Below are positions 42,320 to 51,853 of a DNA stretch of 64,000 nucleotides, piece by piece. The position numbers were made by a program, and so were the translations under genes. Position 1 is the stretch's first letter, and every line of letters begins with the position of its first letter. The notes beneath the pieces are model-generated. The model was not told where the DNA came from. It searched no databases and was given only the letters and a program-made list of their open reading frames with translations. Source of the stretch: Rhizobiaceae bacterium (GTDB lineage Bacteria > Pseudomonadota > Alphaproteobacteria > Rhizobiales > Rhizobiaceae); NCBI GenBank assembly GCA_017643495.1, contig JAEPNK010000002.1, forward strand, positions 1,302,001 through 1,366,000, written 5' to 3'.

Positions 42320-43618
42320 TTAGTCCTCAAACGGGTCATGAACAAGTATTGTATCATCCCGTTCAGGACTTGTTGAAAGAAGGGCTACCGGAGCCCCGAT
42401 CAATTCTTCCACATGCCTGACATATTTAACAGCCTGAGCAGGCAAATCGTTCCAGCTTCTTGCGCCAACCGTTGTTTCTTTCCAGCCTTCCAGCGTTTCA
42501 TAGATTGGTTCAACCCTGGCCTGTCGGCCCTGACTTGCCGGAAGATAGTCGATTTCCTCACCATCAAGCCGGTAGCCGACGCATATCTTGATTTCCTCCA
42601 GACCGTCCAGCACATCAAGCTTGGTCAGTGCAATACCGTGCATTCCGTTGGTCGCAACCGACTGGCGAACCAGTACTGCGTCAAACCAGCCGCAACGGCG
42701 CTGCCGACCGGTAACAGTACCGAATTCATGACCGCGCTCACCCAGAAACTGGCCAATTTCGTCATCCAGTTCGGTTGGAAACGGCCCCTCGCCGACACGG
42801 GTAGTATAAGCCTTTGTAATGCCCAGTACATAGCCGACCGAACCAGGCCCGGTGCCCGAACCGGCAGCAGCCTGCCCGGCAACCGTGTTTGACGAGGTAA
42901 CAAACGGATAGGTTCCGTGGTCAATATCGAGAAGCGTTCCCTGCGCCCCTTCAAACAGGATGCGCGAACCCTCACGCTTTGCCTTTTCAAGCAGCCGCCA
43001 AACCGGTTCACTGAACGGGACAATGCGGTCCGCAACCTCTTCAAGCTCCTTGAATATCACATCATAAGAAACTTCAGGCTGACCGAGCCCTTTGCGCAGC
43101 GCATTGTGGTGCGTCAGCAGGCGGTCAATTTTCGGACCCAGGCTTTCCGTGTTGGCAAGGTCAAGAATCCGGATGGCACGACGACCGACCTTGTCTTCAT
43201 ATGCCGGGCCGATGCCCCTTCTTGTTGTGCCGATCTTTGTACCCGAATTGGAAGCTGCATCCTCGCGGATCGCATCAAGCTCGCGGTGCAGTGAAAGAAT
43301 GAGCGTTGCGTTTTCTGCAATCCGCAGGTTCTCAGGGGTAACCTTCACATCCTGTTCGCCCAATCGGTCAATCTCCGCCATCAGCGCATGGGGATCGATC
43401 ACCACCCCGTTGCCGATAACCGCAAGCTTTCCTTCTCGTACAACGCCGGAGGGAAGCAGACTCAACTTGTAGGTCTTCCCGTCAATCACAAGTGTATGGC
43501 CGGCATTGTGCCCGCCCTGGAAACGTACAACCAGGTCGGCACGCTCCGACAACCAGTCAACAATCTTGCCCTTGCCTTCGTCTCCCCACTGGGAGCCAAC
43601 CACTGCCACGTTTGTCAT
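42320..43618 (-). CDS. purA: adenylosuccinate synthetase
   Basis: PurA forms adenylosuccinate from IMP, aspartate and GTP, the first step to AMP. At 432 residues it is full length, with the GTP loop [11 protein letters not shown]-binding NAGHT, the [13 protein letters not shown] motif, and the Arg/aspartate site in TTRVGEGPF and [13 protein letters not shown] 43618 gives the family start [18 protein letters not shown]. The downstream membrane protein gene at 42248 follows after about 70 bases and is probably co-transcribed. Confidence 0.96.
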   Translation of the reverse strand: MTNVAVVGSQWGDEGKGKIVDWLSERADLVVRFQGGHNAGHTLVIDGKTYKLSLLPSGVVREGKLAVIGNGVVIDPHALMAEIDRLGEQDVKVTPENLRIAENATLILSLHRELDAIREDAASNSGTKIGTTRRGIGPAYEDKVGRRAIRILDLANTESLGPKIDRLLTHHNALRKGLGQPEVSYDVIFKELEEVADRIVPFSEPVWRLLEKAKREGSRILFEGAQGTLLDIDHGTYPFVTSSNTVAGQAAAGSGTGPGSVGYVLGITKAYTTRVGEGPFPTELDDEIGQFLGERGHEFGTVTGRQRRCGWFDAVLVRQSVATNGMHGIALTKLDVLDGLEEIKICVGYRLDGEEIDYLPASQGRQARVEPIYETLEGWKETTVGARSWNDLPAQAVKYVRHVEELIGAPVALLSTSPERDDTILVHDPFED

Positions 43619-43973
43619 GAAATTTCCGTTTGCTTTATCTGTCGTCTGCGTCTGGGTGCAACCCGCCCGCCAACCGGAAGAATGGCCGCGTAAAAACGAT
43701 GGCCAGTCACCATCGCCGACAAAGTTACGGGCTTTCTTAGGCTAAAAACAATTGCCACATCAAGCGCTGAAACCGATTGAATGTGGAAACCGGGCTGCAA
43801 ACAAGTGCATTTCTGCACAATTGCCAACGTGCTTGCCGCCCGGTCGTGCCCCAAAAAGGTGCCGGACACGGGTTTATTGCCGGGGTCAAAAGGTCTAGTC
43901 TCCCCGAACCTGCAGGGCGAAACCATTCTGCCTGCAACTCTCATTGCACCGCACGGTGAAAAAGTCTGGCCCC
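43619..43973. other. intergenic region between divergent purA and DMT transporter
   Basis: About 355 bases with no convincing gene. An open frame on the minus strand (43615-44022) has no ribosome site and no recognisable product. The region must hold the purA promoter, but no operator was recognised. Confidence 0.5.
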
Positions 43974-44885
43974 ATGCACAACAACAATTCCCCGCTGACC
44001 AACCCGTATCTTCTGCTGGCACTTACTACCCTTTTCTGGGGCGGCAATGCGGTAGCGGGAAAAATTGCTGCAGGCCATGTTTCACCATTTCTTCTGACAA
44101 CCTTGCGCTGGATTATCGCAACAATCGTTCTCCTGCCCTTTGCATGGCCTCACCTGAAACGCGACTGGCCGGTTATCCGCAGGCACCTTCCATTTCTTTG
44201 CCTGTGCGGAACCATCGGTTTCATGCTGTTCAACAACCTCCTCTATCTGTCGCTGAATTACACCAGTGCCATCAATGTTGCGATTGAACAGGCCTCGATG
44301 CCGCTGATTGTATTCATCCTGAACTATCTCCTGTTCCGTACCCGCACGACGATATTCCAGATGGTCGGTTTTGCAATCGCCCTTTGTGGTGTGATCATCA
44401 CCGTTTCGCGCGGCAATGTGATGGCACTGCTGAGTGGCGATGCCAATCTGGGTGACATGCTGATGTTGCTGGCCGTTTTCTTTTACGGTGTCTATTCCGT
44501 CATCATCAGCAACAAGCCCCGGATACATCTGGTCAGTTTCCTGACGGTCTTGAGCATCGCCGCGATGCTGACTTCCATACCGTTCACGGTCTATGAGGCA
44601 CAAGCCGGTCGTCTGATCATGCCGGATGCAACCGGCTGGAGTGCAATCCTTTATGCCGGCATCTTCCCGTCTCTTGTCTCACAGTTTTTCTGGGTTATGG
44701 GACTGGAACAGATCGGCTCGAACCGAGGCGGTCTGTTCATCAATCTGGTGCCGGTTTTCGGAACCATTCTCGCCATCATGATACTTGGCGAGACCTTCCA
44801 GCCCTACCATGCGATCGGCTTTGTGCTTGTTCTGGGCGGTATTGCGCTCGCCCAGAAAAAGGTTGGTGCAAAAGCCGCGATCTAG
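43974..44885 (+). CDS. DMT superfamily transporter (EamA family)
   Basis: This 303-residue inner membrane exporter has ten predicted helices in two EamA repeats; the first holds FWGGNAVAGKI and the second SLVSQFFWVMGLEQIGSNRGGLFINLVPVFGTILA, typical of RhaT/EamA-type metabolite exporters. The frame opens at 43944; ATG 43974 (MHNNNSP) gives the usual start. Its substrate is unknown. It is convergent with the DUF1428 gene. Confidence 0.88.
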   Translation: MHNNNSPLTNPYLLLALTTLFWGGNAVAGKIAAGHVSPFLLTTLRWIIATIVLLPFAWPHLKRDWPVIRRHLPFLCLCGTIGFMLFNNLLYLSLNYTSAINVAIEQASMPLIVFILNYLLFRTRTTIFQMVGFAIALCGVIITVSRGNVMALLSGDANLGDMLMLLAVFFYGVYSVIISNKPRIHLVSFLTVLSIAAMLTSIPFTVYEAQAGRLIMPDATGWSAILYAGIFPSLVSQFFWVMGLEQIGSNRGGLFINLVPVFGTILAIMILGETFQPYHAIGFVLVLGGIALAQKKVGAKAAI

Positions 44886-44910
44886 TTCAGCAGAACCCGG
44901 GCCCGGAGCT

Positions 44911-45264
44911 TCAGACCTCAAGTACCACTTCAAAGCCCCCATAAATGAGGCGGCTGGCGTCAAACGGCATCGGGTTTGCTTCCTCACTCATGTCAGGATC
45001 CTCCATCAGGGCAGCCATACCCTTTTCCCGGACTTCCTTGGACGGCCAGACAACCCAGGAAAACACAACGCTTTCACCTTCCTTGCACTGAACCGCCATC
45101 GGCAGGGAAGTCACCTTGCCTTCCGGCACGTCATCCCCCCACGTTTCCACGACCTTCAATGCGCCATGGCGCTTGAATACCTCTGCCGCGACACGTGCAT
45201 GTTTGATAAACTCTTCCTTGTTTGCATCAGGCACAGGTGCAACAAATCCGTCTACATATGTCAT
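44911..45264 (-). CDS. DUF1428 family protein
   Basis: This 117-residue ferredoxin-like-fold (dimeric alpha/beta-barrel) protein starts MTYVDGFVAPVPDANKEEFI and has WGDDVPEGKVTSLPMAVQ, the DUF1428 signature; members are small cytosolic proteins of unknown function. The open frame reaches 45291, but the start at 45264 fits the family. It is divergent from the HxlR gene; the operator palindrome at 45282-45302 lies 18 bases upstream of its start, which makes it the probable target of that regulator. Confidence 0.88.
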   Translation of the reverse strand: MTYVDGFVAPVPDANKEEFIKHARVAAEVFKRHGALKVVETWGDDVPEGKVTSLPMAVQCKEGESVVFSWVVWPSKEVREKGMAALMEDPDMSEEANPMPFDASRLIYGGFEVVLEV

Positions 45265-45281
45265 TTCACAATCTCCATATA

Positions 45282-45339
45282 CTGATTGCAACTTGCAATC
45301 AGTTGTGCTTTGCCATAACCGATTTTATATTGCAATCAG
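45282..45339. promoter_or_regulatory. palindromic HxlR operator plus extra half site
   Basis: CTGATTGCAA-C-TTGCAATCAG (45282-45302) is a perfect 21-base palindrome, and TTGCAATCAG repeats at 45330-45339. The pair sits between the divergent DUF1428 and HxlR genes and fits autoregulation and repression by the HxlR dimer. Confidence 0.7.
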
Positions 45340-45361
45340 TTTTTGCTTTGAGGGAATGATC

Positions 45362-45877
45362 ATGAAAACCCGGTCAGGCTGCCCCGTCAACCAGACAATC
45401 GAACTCATTGGAGACCGCTGGACCATGGTTATCCTGCGAGACATCATGTTCGGAAACCGCCGGACTTTCAGGGAATTGCTGGGCAATTCGCTTGAAGGCA
45501 TTGCATCAAACATTCTCTCGGCCCGTTTGAAGATGCTTCTTTCCGAAGGCTTGCTGACGAGAAAACCGGATCCTGGCCACAAGCAGAAATCAATTTACAG
45601 TCTTACCGAAAAATCAATCGAACTGGTGCCCCTGATGGTTCAGCTTGGGGCCTGGGGAAGACGCCATCTTTCGCCCACTCACGAGTTGAGTGTGCGTGCA
45701 GAATTGCTCGAGAATGGTGGAAACGAGATGTGGGAACGTTTTCAGGATGACCTGAGACACATTCACCTTGGCCATCCCCGAAAGACCCCGGGGATGACCG
45801 TTCTGGAATTGCTGGACAACGCCTATCGCAAGGCGGCCGGTATCACTGGCCAGGAAACCGGCCAGTCAGCGGATTAG
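45362..45877 (+). CDS. HxlR family transcriptional regulator
   Basis: This 171-residue winged-helix regulator has the HxlR start SGCPVNQTIELIGDRWTMVILRDIMFG with the conserved Cys7 close to the N terminus, and recognition helix region LEGIASNILSARLKMLLSEG. A helical C-terminal extension follows the family domain (about 110 residues). GAGGGA precedes ATG 45362. It is divergent from the DUF1428 gene. Its TAG overlaps the stop of serA by four bases (convergent). The N-terminal Cys suggests a redox or electrophile sensor, as in YodB/HypR relatives; this is inferred. Confidence 0.9.
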   Translation: MKTRSGCPVNQTIELIGDRWTMVILRDIMFGNRRTFRELLGNSLEGIASNILSARLKMLLSEGLLTRKPDPGHKQKSIYSLTEKSIELVPLMVQLGAWGRRHLSPTHELSVRAELLENGGNEMWERFQDDLRHIHLGHPRKTPGMTVLELLDNAYRKAAGITGQETGQSAD

Positions 45878-47481
45878 TCCACGTCGAATTCAAGCGCCTT
45901 GATCTGCTGGAATTTTTCGGTGGCCCTCAGATCGGCAATCGTCTTGTCGCTGACAGCCTTGTCGAGATAGAGAAGCGCGATGGCATTGCCTCCGGCCTGA
46001 TCCCTGCCAAGCTGGAAGTTTGCAATGTTCTCGTCTCCCGAACCCATGATCTGGCCGAGCATGCCGATAATACCGGGCTGGTCGACATTGGTCGTATACA
46101 GCATGTGGCGCCCGACATCCGCATCGAGATTGATGCCCTTGATCTGGATGAAGCGCGGCTTGCCATCGGAAAAGACCGTACCGGCAATCGAACGTGTCAG
46201 TTCGGCAGTCGTGATCGAAAGTTTCATGTAGCTTTCGTAAACACCCGACTTGTCCTGCTTTGTTTCCGATACCTGAATGCCACGCTCCTTTACCATCACA
46301 GGTGCCGAAACCATGTTCACATCCGCCACTTGCGGGCGGATCAGTCCGGCAAGGGCGGCACTGGTCAGCGCATTGGTGTTCATCTGGGCAATCGAGCCAT
46401 CGTAAAGGATCTCCACCTTCTTGATCGGGGTATCCGTGACCTGTCCCACAAACGCACCAAGATGACCCGCAAGCTTGATGAATGGCAGCAGGCGCGGTGC
46501 TTCCTCAGCCGTGATCGACGGCATGTTGATCGCATTGCTGACTGCCCCCTTGATCAGGTAGTCGGACATCTGTTCGGCAACCTGAATGGCAACATTCTCC
46601 TGTGCTTCCGATGTTGCCGCGCCAAGATGGGGTGTGACAACCACATTCGGCAGGTTGAAGAGCGGGCTGGATTCCGCCGGCTCCACCTCGAACACATCAA
46701 AGGCTGCTCCGGCAACCTTGCCTGATTTCAGGGCTTCGGCCAGCGCTTCCTCGACAACAAGGCCGCCACGCGCACAGTTGATGATGCGCACGCCATCCTT
46801 CATTTTCGAAATTGCATCCGCATCGACAACATGGCGCGTCTTGTCGGTCAGCGGCACGTGCAGCGTGATGAAGTCGGCACGTGCGAAGACGTCATCGAGT
46901 TCCACTTTCTCGACACCCAGCTGCTCCGCGCGTTCTTCCGAAAGAAAAGGATCATAGGCGATCACTTTCATTTTCAGGCCAATCGCCCGGTCAGCCACAA
47001 TGGAACCGATATTGCCGCAACCAATGAGACCAAGAACCTTGTTGGTTATCTCGACACCCATGAAACGGGACTTTTCCCATTTGCCTGAATGGGTGGAACT
47101 GTTGGCTTCCGGTATCTGTCTTGCACAGGCAAGCATCAGTGAAATTGCATGTTCCGCAGTCGTAATCGAGTTTCCGAAAGGCGTGTTCATCACGATCACA
47201 CCCCTGCGCGACGCTGCCTGAATGTCGACATTGTCAACGCCGATGCCTGCGCGACCAATCACCTTGAGGCGGTCCGCCTTGTTGATGAGTTTTTCCGTTG
47301 CCTTGGTGGCCGAGCGGATAGCGAGCCCGTCATACTGGTCGATTATCTCATGGAGTGCATCCTTGTCCTTGCCGATATCCGGTTTGAAATCGACATCGAT
47401 TCCGCGTTGGCGGAAAATGTCGACAGCGGTTTCGGACAATTTGTCGGATACGAGTACACGGGGTTTGTTTGCTGGAGCCAT
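45874..47481 (-). CDS. serA: D-3-phosphoglycerate dehydrogenase
   Basis: SerA oxidises 3-phosphoglycerate with NAD, the first step of serine synthesis. At 535 residues it is the long type: substrate domain, NAD domain with GLIGCGNIGSIVADRAIGL and the catalytic PLTDKTRHVV / RGGLVVEEAL / VTPHLGAATSEAQ regions, an intervening domain, and a C-terminal ACT domain (about 455-530) for serine feedback. The start MAPANKPRV at 47481 is standard. The serC gene lies 50 bases upstream on the same strand, so serC-serA form an operon. Confidence 0.96.
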   Translation of the reverse strand: MAPANKPRVLVSDKLSETAVDIFRQRGIDVDFKPDIGKDKDALHEIIDQYDGLAIRSATKATEKLINKADRLKVIGRAGIGVDNVDIQAASRRGVIVMNTPFGNSITTAEHAISLMLACARQIPEANSSTHSGKWEKSRFMGVEITNKVLGLIGCGNIGSIVADRAIGLKMKVIAYDPFLSEERAEQLGVEKVELDDVFARADFITLHVPLTDKTRHVVDADAISKMKDGVRIINCARGGLVVEEALAEALKSGKVAGAAFDVFEVEPAESSPLFNLPNVVVTPHLGAATSEAQENVAIQVAEQMSDYLIKGAVSNAINMPSITAEEAPRLLPFIKLAGHLGAFVGQVTDTPIKKVEILYDGSIAQMNTNALTSAALAGLIRPQVADVNMVSAPVMVKERGIQVSETKQDKSGVYESYMKLSITTAELTRSIAGTVFSDGKPRFIQIKGINLDADVGRHMLYTTNVDQPGIIGMLGQIMGSGDENIANFQLGRDQAGGNAIALLYLDKAVSDKTIADLRATEKFQQIKALEFDVD

Positions 47482-47531
47482 GTCGGCCTCCTGTCTTGAA
47501 AAATGTAAAAATGCTGAAAAAGGGAGCGGGC

Positions 47532-48713
47532 TTACGCCGCCTTGCTGAGATCCGTCGCGGCAAGTGCTTTTTTGAAAGCCCAGTCGAGCCAGGGCATCAA
47601 TGCCTCAAGGTCGGACTTTTCAACGGTTGCACCGGTCCATATCCGCAGGCCGGGAGGTGCATCGCGGTAAGCGCCGATGTCAAAGGCAACACCTTCCTTG
47701 TCGAGCAGGGAAGCCAGGGACTTGGCAAAGGCCGCCTGTTCATCGTCAGGAAGGGAGACAATTCGCTCATCCGTGATTTTCAGACAGACCGACGTGTTCG
47801 ACCGTGTTTCAGCCTTCTCCGCGAGAAAACCGATCCAGTCGGTTTTCGCAACAAATTGCTCGATCACGGCAAGGTTGTCATCCGCGCGGCGGATCAGCCC
47901 TTCAAGGCCGCCTTCGGATTTCGCCCAGTCGAGCGCATCGAGATAATCCTCGACACAAAGCATTGAAGGCGTGTTGATCGTTGCCCCCTCGAAAATGCCT
48001 TCGATAAGCTTCCCGCCCTTCGCCATGCGGAAAATTTTCGGCAACGGCCAGGCTGGCGTGTAAGTCTCCAGCCGTTCAACGGCTCGTGGAGACAGGATCA
48101 GCATGCCGTGGGCAGCTTCGCCGCCAAGCACTTTCTGCCAGGAAAACGTGACCACATCGAGCTTGTCAAAATCGAGTTTCTGGGCGAAAGCTGCCGAAGT
48201 GGCATCGCAGATTGTCAATCCCTGGCGATCTGCCGGAATGAAATCGCCGTCCGGCACTCGCACACCGGAAGTTGTGCCATTCCAGGTAAAGACCACATCC
48301 CGGTCGAAATCGATGCTGCCGAGATCCGGCAACCGGCCATATCCGGCCGTGATCTTGCGGGCATCATCCAGCTTGAGCTGGTTCATCACGTCGCTCACCC
48401 AGCCCGAACCGAAGCTTTCCCAGGCCACCATGTCGACGCCACGCTCGCCAAGCAGGCTCCACAGGGCCATTTCGACAGCGCCTGTGTCCGATGCCGGTAC
48501 GATGCCGATACGATGCGTATCCGGCACCTGAAGCACTTCACGTGTCAGATCGATGGCAAGCTTGAGCTTTGCCTTGCCATCCTTGGCACGATGAGAACGG
48601 CCAAGGGCTGCATTTTCGAGTTTTGAGAGAGACCATCCGGGGCGCTTGGTACAAGGACCGGATGAAAAACGGGGATTGGCCGGACGCTTGTCCGGCTGCG
48701 CAATATCAGTCAT
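47532..48713 (-). CDS. serC: phosphoserine aminotransferase
   Basis: SerC makes phosphoserine from phosphohydroxypyruvate and glutamate, the second step of serine synthesis. The 393-residue alphaproteobacterial form has [16 protein letters not shown] at the start, the PLP lysine in [10 protein letters not shown], and [10 protein letters not shown] before it. The start ATG 48713 ([11 protein letters not shown]) is supported by the leader and promoter; the frame opens at 48821. serA follows 50 bases downstream. Confidence 0.95.
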   Translation of the reverse strand: MTDIAQPDKRPANPRFSSGPCTKRPGWSLSKLENAALGRSHRAKDGKAKLKLAIDLTREVLQVPDTHRIGIVPASDTGAVEMALWSLLGERGVDMVAWESFGSGWVSDVMNQLKLDDARKITAGYGRLPDLGSIDFDRDVVFTWNGTTSGVRVPDGDFIPADRQGLTICDATSAAFAQKLDFDKLDVVTFSWQKVLGGEAAHGMLILSPRAVERLETYTPAWPLPKIFRMAKGGKLIEGIFEGATINTPSMLCVEDYLDALDWAKSEGGLEGLIRRADDNLAVIEQFVAKTDWIGFLAEKAETRSNTSVCLKITDERIVSLPDDEQAAFAKSLASLLDKEGVAFDIGAYRDAPPGLRIWTGATVEKSDLEALMPWLDWAFKKALAATDLSKAA

Positions 48714-48762
48714 GTGTCTAACCTTCCAGCTAGTTTGCCCTTCGTTGGGGAAGGGTGTCCCA
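48714..48762 (-). ncRNA. serC leader RNA candidate (serC motif)
   Basis: On the minus strand between the inferred start of transcription near 48762 and the serC ATG, CCCTTC and GAAGGG (48738-48755) form a hairpin, followed by a conserved-looking stretch with CTAGCTGG just before the start codon. A structured leader upstream of serC (serC motif, Rfam) is known in alphaproteobacteria, with unknown ligand. The assignment rests on position and layout, not on a covariance search. Confidence 0.5.
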
Positions 48763-48768
48763 CTGACC

Positions 48769-48797
48769 GCTCTATGCCGCGCGTCGTTTTCAGTCAA
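48769..48797 (-). promoter_or_regulatory. serC promoter candidate
   Basis: TTGACT (minus, 48797-48792) and TAGAGC (48774-48769) are 17 bases apart, a reasonable sigma-70-type promoter that would start the leader transcript near 48762. Confidence 0.45.
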
Positions 48798-48867
48798 GTA
48801 TTTTTCGCAAACATGCGACAATTGTGAAGAAGCAACGCAAGAACAGCATTCCCGGAATCCTGCAATG

Positions 48868-49815
48868 TCATGACAGAAGGTCCGGTCTTTCCCCCTTCCC
48901 TCTCGTCTTCATGGCGTGTGCCGCATCGACCATCATTTGCCTCAACCAGACATGCCTTGGTGCATCCTGATGGCAGGCATGCCAAAGCAGGCTCATCGTG
49001 AAATCCGGCAGTTTAACTGGCGGCGGCACTGCCACAAAGCGGTTCATCATTGATGAAGACCGTACCAGGCTGGAGGGAAGCGTCATCACAAGGTCGGAAG
49101 CAAAAACAATCTCCAGTGCCGCAAGAAAGCTTGGCACCCGCACGCGTACGCAGCGTTTCCTGCCAAGTTCCGCAAGTGCAACATCGACCGGGCTTGGCCC
49201 GGATCCGGTTACACTGATGGCAATATGGCCAAGTTCCTGAAAACGGTCGAGCGAGATGCCGGTCCTGGCATCCGGATGCCCCTGCCGCATCAGCGTAACG
49301 AAATGATCATCATACAACCCCCGCCGTTGGATTCCGGCTGGCGCATCTTCAACAACGCCAATAACCGCCTCCACATTGTCCGTCTCCAAAGCTTCGAAGA
49401 TCGAAGGGCCAGGCGGCAATACATCAAGGTTCAACCCCGGCGCTTGCGCGGTTATCCCCGACAGCAGGCCGGGAACCAGTGAAGCTGTTTCAAGATCGGT
49501 CATCAACAACCGCAAGGAACCCGTGGCTTTTCCGGGTTCAAACGGACGGGTTTCAAGCAACTCGTTGATCCCCATCAATACCGTTCGCAAAGAGGGGCGC
49601 AGTCCCTCGGCACGTGCAGTGAGAAGGTAACCGCCTTTCGCTTCGACCAGCAGGGCATCGGAAAACACCTTGCGCACACGGGCCAGCGCCCGGCTCATCG
49701 CCGGCTGGCTCATGCCAAGACGTTCAGCCGCGCGGGTCACGCTTCTCTCTTCCAGTAGCGCATCGAGCATTACAAGCAAATTGAGATCGACTTGGCGTAT
49801 ATCCACTTCATGCAT
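48868..49815 (-). CDS. LysR family transcriptional regulator
   Basis: This 315-residue LysR regulator has the N-terminal helix-turn-helix in [49 protein letters not shown], and a periplasmic-binding-like ligand domain (about 90-300). The start ATG 49815 (MHEVDIRQ) overlaps an ATGCAT. It is divergent from the NmrA-family gene at 49909, which it probably controls; an ATGCAT motif occurs four times in their spacer and starts. Confidence 0.9.
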   Translation of the reverse strand: MHEVDIRQVDLNLLVMLDALLEERSVTRAAERLGMSQPAMSRALARVRKVFSDALLVEAKGGYLLTARAEGLRPSLRTVLMGINELLETRPFEPGKATGSLRLLMTDLETASLVPGLLSGITAQAPGLNLDVLPPGPSIFEALETDNVEAVIGVVEDAPAGIQRRGLYDDHFVTLMRQGHPDARTGISLDRFQELGHIAISVTGSGPSPVDVALAELGRKRCVRVRVPSFLAALEIVFASDLVMTLPSSLVRSSSMMNRFVAVPPPVKLPDFTMSLLWHACHQDAPRHVWLRQMMVDAAHAMKTRGKGERPDLLS

Positions 49816-49908
49816 ACCAGATATATATACCATGCATTAGACGAATGAAACTGCCGGACCTAGTCTCCATGCATCAAAACAGACACAACCAGTGACAAGG
49901 AACAGACC

Positions 49909-50784
49909 ATGCATGTGATATTCGGAGCAACCGGCAAGGTTGGCGGACAAGCAGCACAAACCCTGATCGATGCCGGCAAACCGGTTCGGGTCGTCGTCAG
50001 AAACCCGGAACAGGCAGCCCCCTGGACGGCATTGGGAGCGGAACACGCGGTTGCAAGCATTGAAGACACGGATGCAGTGGCTGCAGCACTTTCTGGAGCA
50101 AGCTCGGCTTTCCTGCTCAACCCGCCTCCCATGATCCAGGACCCGTTTGTCGAGGCAGAACTCAGGGCCGCATCACTTGCAGAAGCAATGTATCGTTCAG
50201 GACTGCCCAAAGCCGTGATCCTGTCATCAATCGGAGCGCAGCACCGAACAGGCACTGGCATCATTGCCACCCTGCACCAGTTTGAGATGGCCTTGCATGA
50301 TGCTTTGCCTGCTGTGGCTTTTCTGCGTCCCGGTTACTTTATTGAAAGCTGGGAAGACGTGCTGGCAAGCGTCGCCAACGATCATTCGCTTCCCACATTT
50401 ATTGAAGCCGGGCAGAAAATACCGATGGTAAGCACCACGGATGTAGGCCAGACGGCTGGCCAGCTTATGCTTGAGAACTGGGCCGGCAGGCGCATTGTGG
50501 AACTGGATGGCCCCGAGGAAGTCAACCCTCGTGATGTGGCGTCAGCCTTTGCCAGTGCGCTCGGTCACTCGGTTGAACCCGCTTTCATACCGCTGAACCA
50601 GCAACAGGCATTACTGGAGCAGGCAGGCCTGTCACCCGAAGTCGCGTCTGCCCTTGTCGGCATGTATGAGGGCATCGCAAACGGCCGGGTCGACCGGCAG
50701 GACGGAACCGAACACCTTCGCGGCAGGACATCGCTGAAAACTGCAATCGCGCGCATGGTTCAAAACTCCCACGAACCGGCATGA
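49909..50784 (+). CDS. NmrA-family NAD(P)-binding protein
   Basis: This 291-residue Rossmann-fold protein has FGATGKVGGQAAQTLIDAG near the start, the glycine motif of atypical short-chain dehydrogenases, and the NmrA-like downstream pattern (VVRNPEQAAPWTALGAEHAVASIEDTDAVAAALSGA). No catalytic Tyr-x3-Lys is obvious, so it may be a redox sensor or an unknown oxidoreductase (quinone oxidoreductase 2-like or similar). ATG 49909 overlaps an ATGCAT repeat. Its 3' end is closed by a terminator at 50839. Confidence 0.82.
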   Translation: MHVIFGATGKVGGQAAQTLIDAGKPVRVVVRNPEQAAPWTALGAEHAVASIEDTDAVAAALSGASSAFLLNPPPMIQDPFVEAELRAASLAEAMYRSGLPKAVILSSIGAQHRTGTGIIATLHQFEMALHDALPAVAFLRPGYFIESWEDVLASVANDHSLPTFIEAGQKIPMVSTTDVGQTAGQLMLENWAGRRIVELDGPEEVNPRDVASAFASALGHSVEPAFIPLNQQQALLEQAGLSPEVASALVGMYEGIANGRVDRQDGTEHLRGRTSLKTAIARMVQNSHEPA

Positions 50785-50838
50785 AAATGTATCCGGACGC
50801 AAATCCGGCTGGGGCTTTTCAACCATTTGGCCAACAAA

Positions 50839-50863
50839 AAAGGCAGCCACGCAGGCTGCCTTT
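50839..50863. terminator. terminator between convergent NmrA-like and Omp genes
   Basis: AAAGGCAGCC (50839-50848) pairs with GGCTGCCTTT (50854-50863) around ACGCA; the A/T tracts on both sides allow use in both directions. Confidence 0.8.
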
Positions 50864-50887
50864 GAACAAGTTTCTGATGCCGCGGGC

Positions 50888-51766
50888 TTACCAGAGATCG
50901 TAACGGATACCGGCATGGATCTGGTGAACGGCAAACCCGTCCATATCGACCGAACTGCCGTCGCTGTACTCAATGTCATCACCACCGAAATCGGAATAGC
51001 TGTAACCGACATCGATCGACATCTTGTCGTCAATCCGGTAGGCAGCACCCGCGCTCAACCGGTATGCCAGGCGCCACTTTTCGTAATTCGTAGTCAGCGT
51101 TTGACCGCTCGGGAAACCACAGGTTTCATCCGGAGACGGATTACAGGTCCACGTCCTTGATTCATTGATCCGGACCTGGCCGACACCAACACCGCCACCG
51201 ACATACGGTGTCAGGTTGCCCATGCTGGCGAGATCGACATACCCGCTCACCATGAAGGCTGTCGCTGAATAGGAACCGTCCAGGCTTTCCGAACCACTGA
51301 TGGCACCAACATTGTCTCCAGGCGTAAACGCCGGGTCGGTTGATCCGGTAACCACACCGTTTCCGTCAAAAGTGACCGTTCCGCCTGGCGTATCGCGGCT
51401 ACCCTGGAAAGTCTGGCCGGATACACCGCCATACTCCGAATTGAACAAGCCTTCGGCTGTTACTTCCATCCGCAGGTTGGGCGTCACATAATTACCGAAA
51501 CCGATACGGGCACCAATACCGTCATCATAGTCAACAGCTGTTGGGCCACCGGTTCCGGGCAGGACTTCGTACCCCTGATCGGAGCGACCATCAATGTTGT
51601 AACTGATGTCACCGCGAATATACCAGCCGCTTCCGAATTCCACATCCGTATATCCGCCCGAGGGCGTCTTGGACACATAACCGGAACCATAGTCTCCGGC
51701 CTGTACCAGACCGGCACTACCCAATACAAAAGCCGCAAGGGAGCCGGTTAAAAGAAAATGCTTCAT
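50888..51766 (-). CDS. outer membrane beta-barrel protein (Omp25/OmpW-like)
   Basis: This 292-residue protein has a signal peptide (residues 1-23, ending VQA) and a mature barrel with alternating strands typical of rhizobial small outer membrane proteins, including GWYIRGDISYNIDG at the start, MVSGYVDLASMGNLTPYVGGGVGVGQ in the middle, and the closing HQIHAGIRYDLW with a C-terminal aromatic. It lies 87 bases after a second, related barrel gene (51854-52720). A calcium-like acidic loop region (DQGYEVLPGT) is in one turn. Confidence 0.87.
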   Translation of the reverse strand: MKHFLLTGSLAAFVLGSAGLVQAGDYGSGYVSKTPSGGYTDVEFGSGWYIRGDISYNIDGRSDQGYEVLPGTGGPTAVDYDDGIGARIGFGNYVTPNLRMEVTAEGLFNSEYGGVSGQTFQGSRDTPGGTVTFDGNGVVTGSTDPAFTPGDNVGAISGSESLDGSYSATAFMVSGYVDLASMGNLTPYVGGGVGVGQVRINESRTWTCNPSPDETCGFPSGQTLTTNYEKWRLAYRLSAGAAYRIDDKMSIDVGYSYSDFGGDDIEYSDGSSVDMDGFAVHQIHAGIRYDLW

Positions 51767-51853
51767 TGTAAGCCCTCGAATATTACGCTGAGCCCGTTGC
51801 GGGCATGATACAAAGGATACCGGGGAACATTTCCTGCTCCCCGGTGAACCTGA

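Noticed and set aside
43615-44022. Minus-strand frame of 135 codons between purA and the DMT gene
   Set aside because: No start signal or family resemblance; it runs across the start of the exporter gene.
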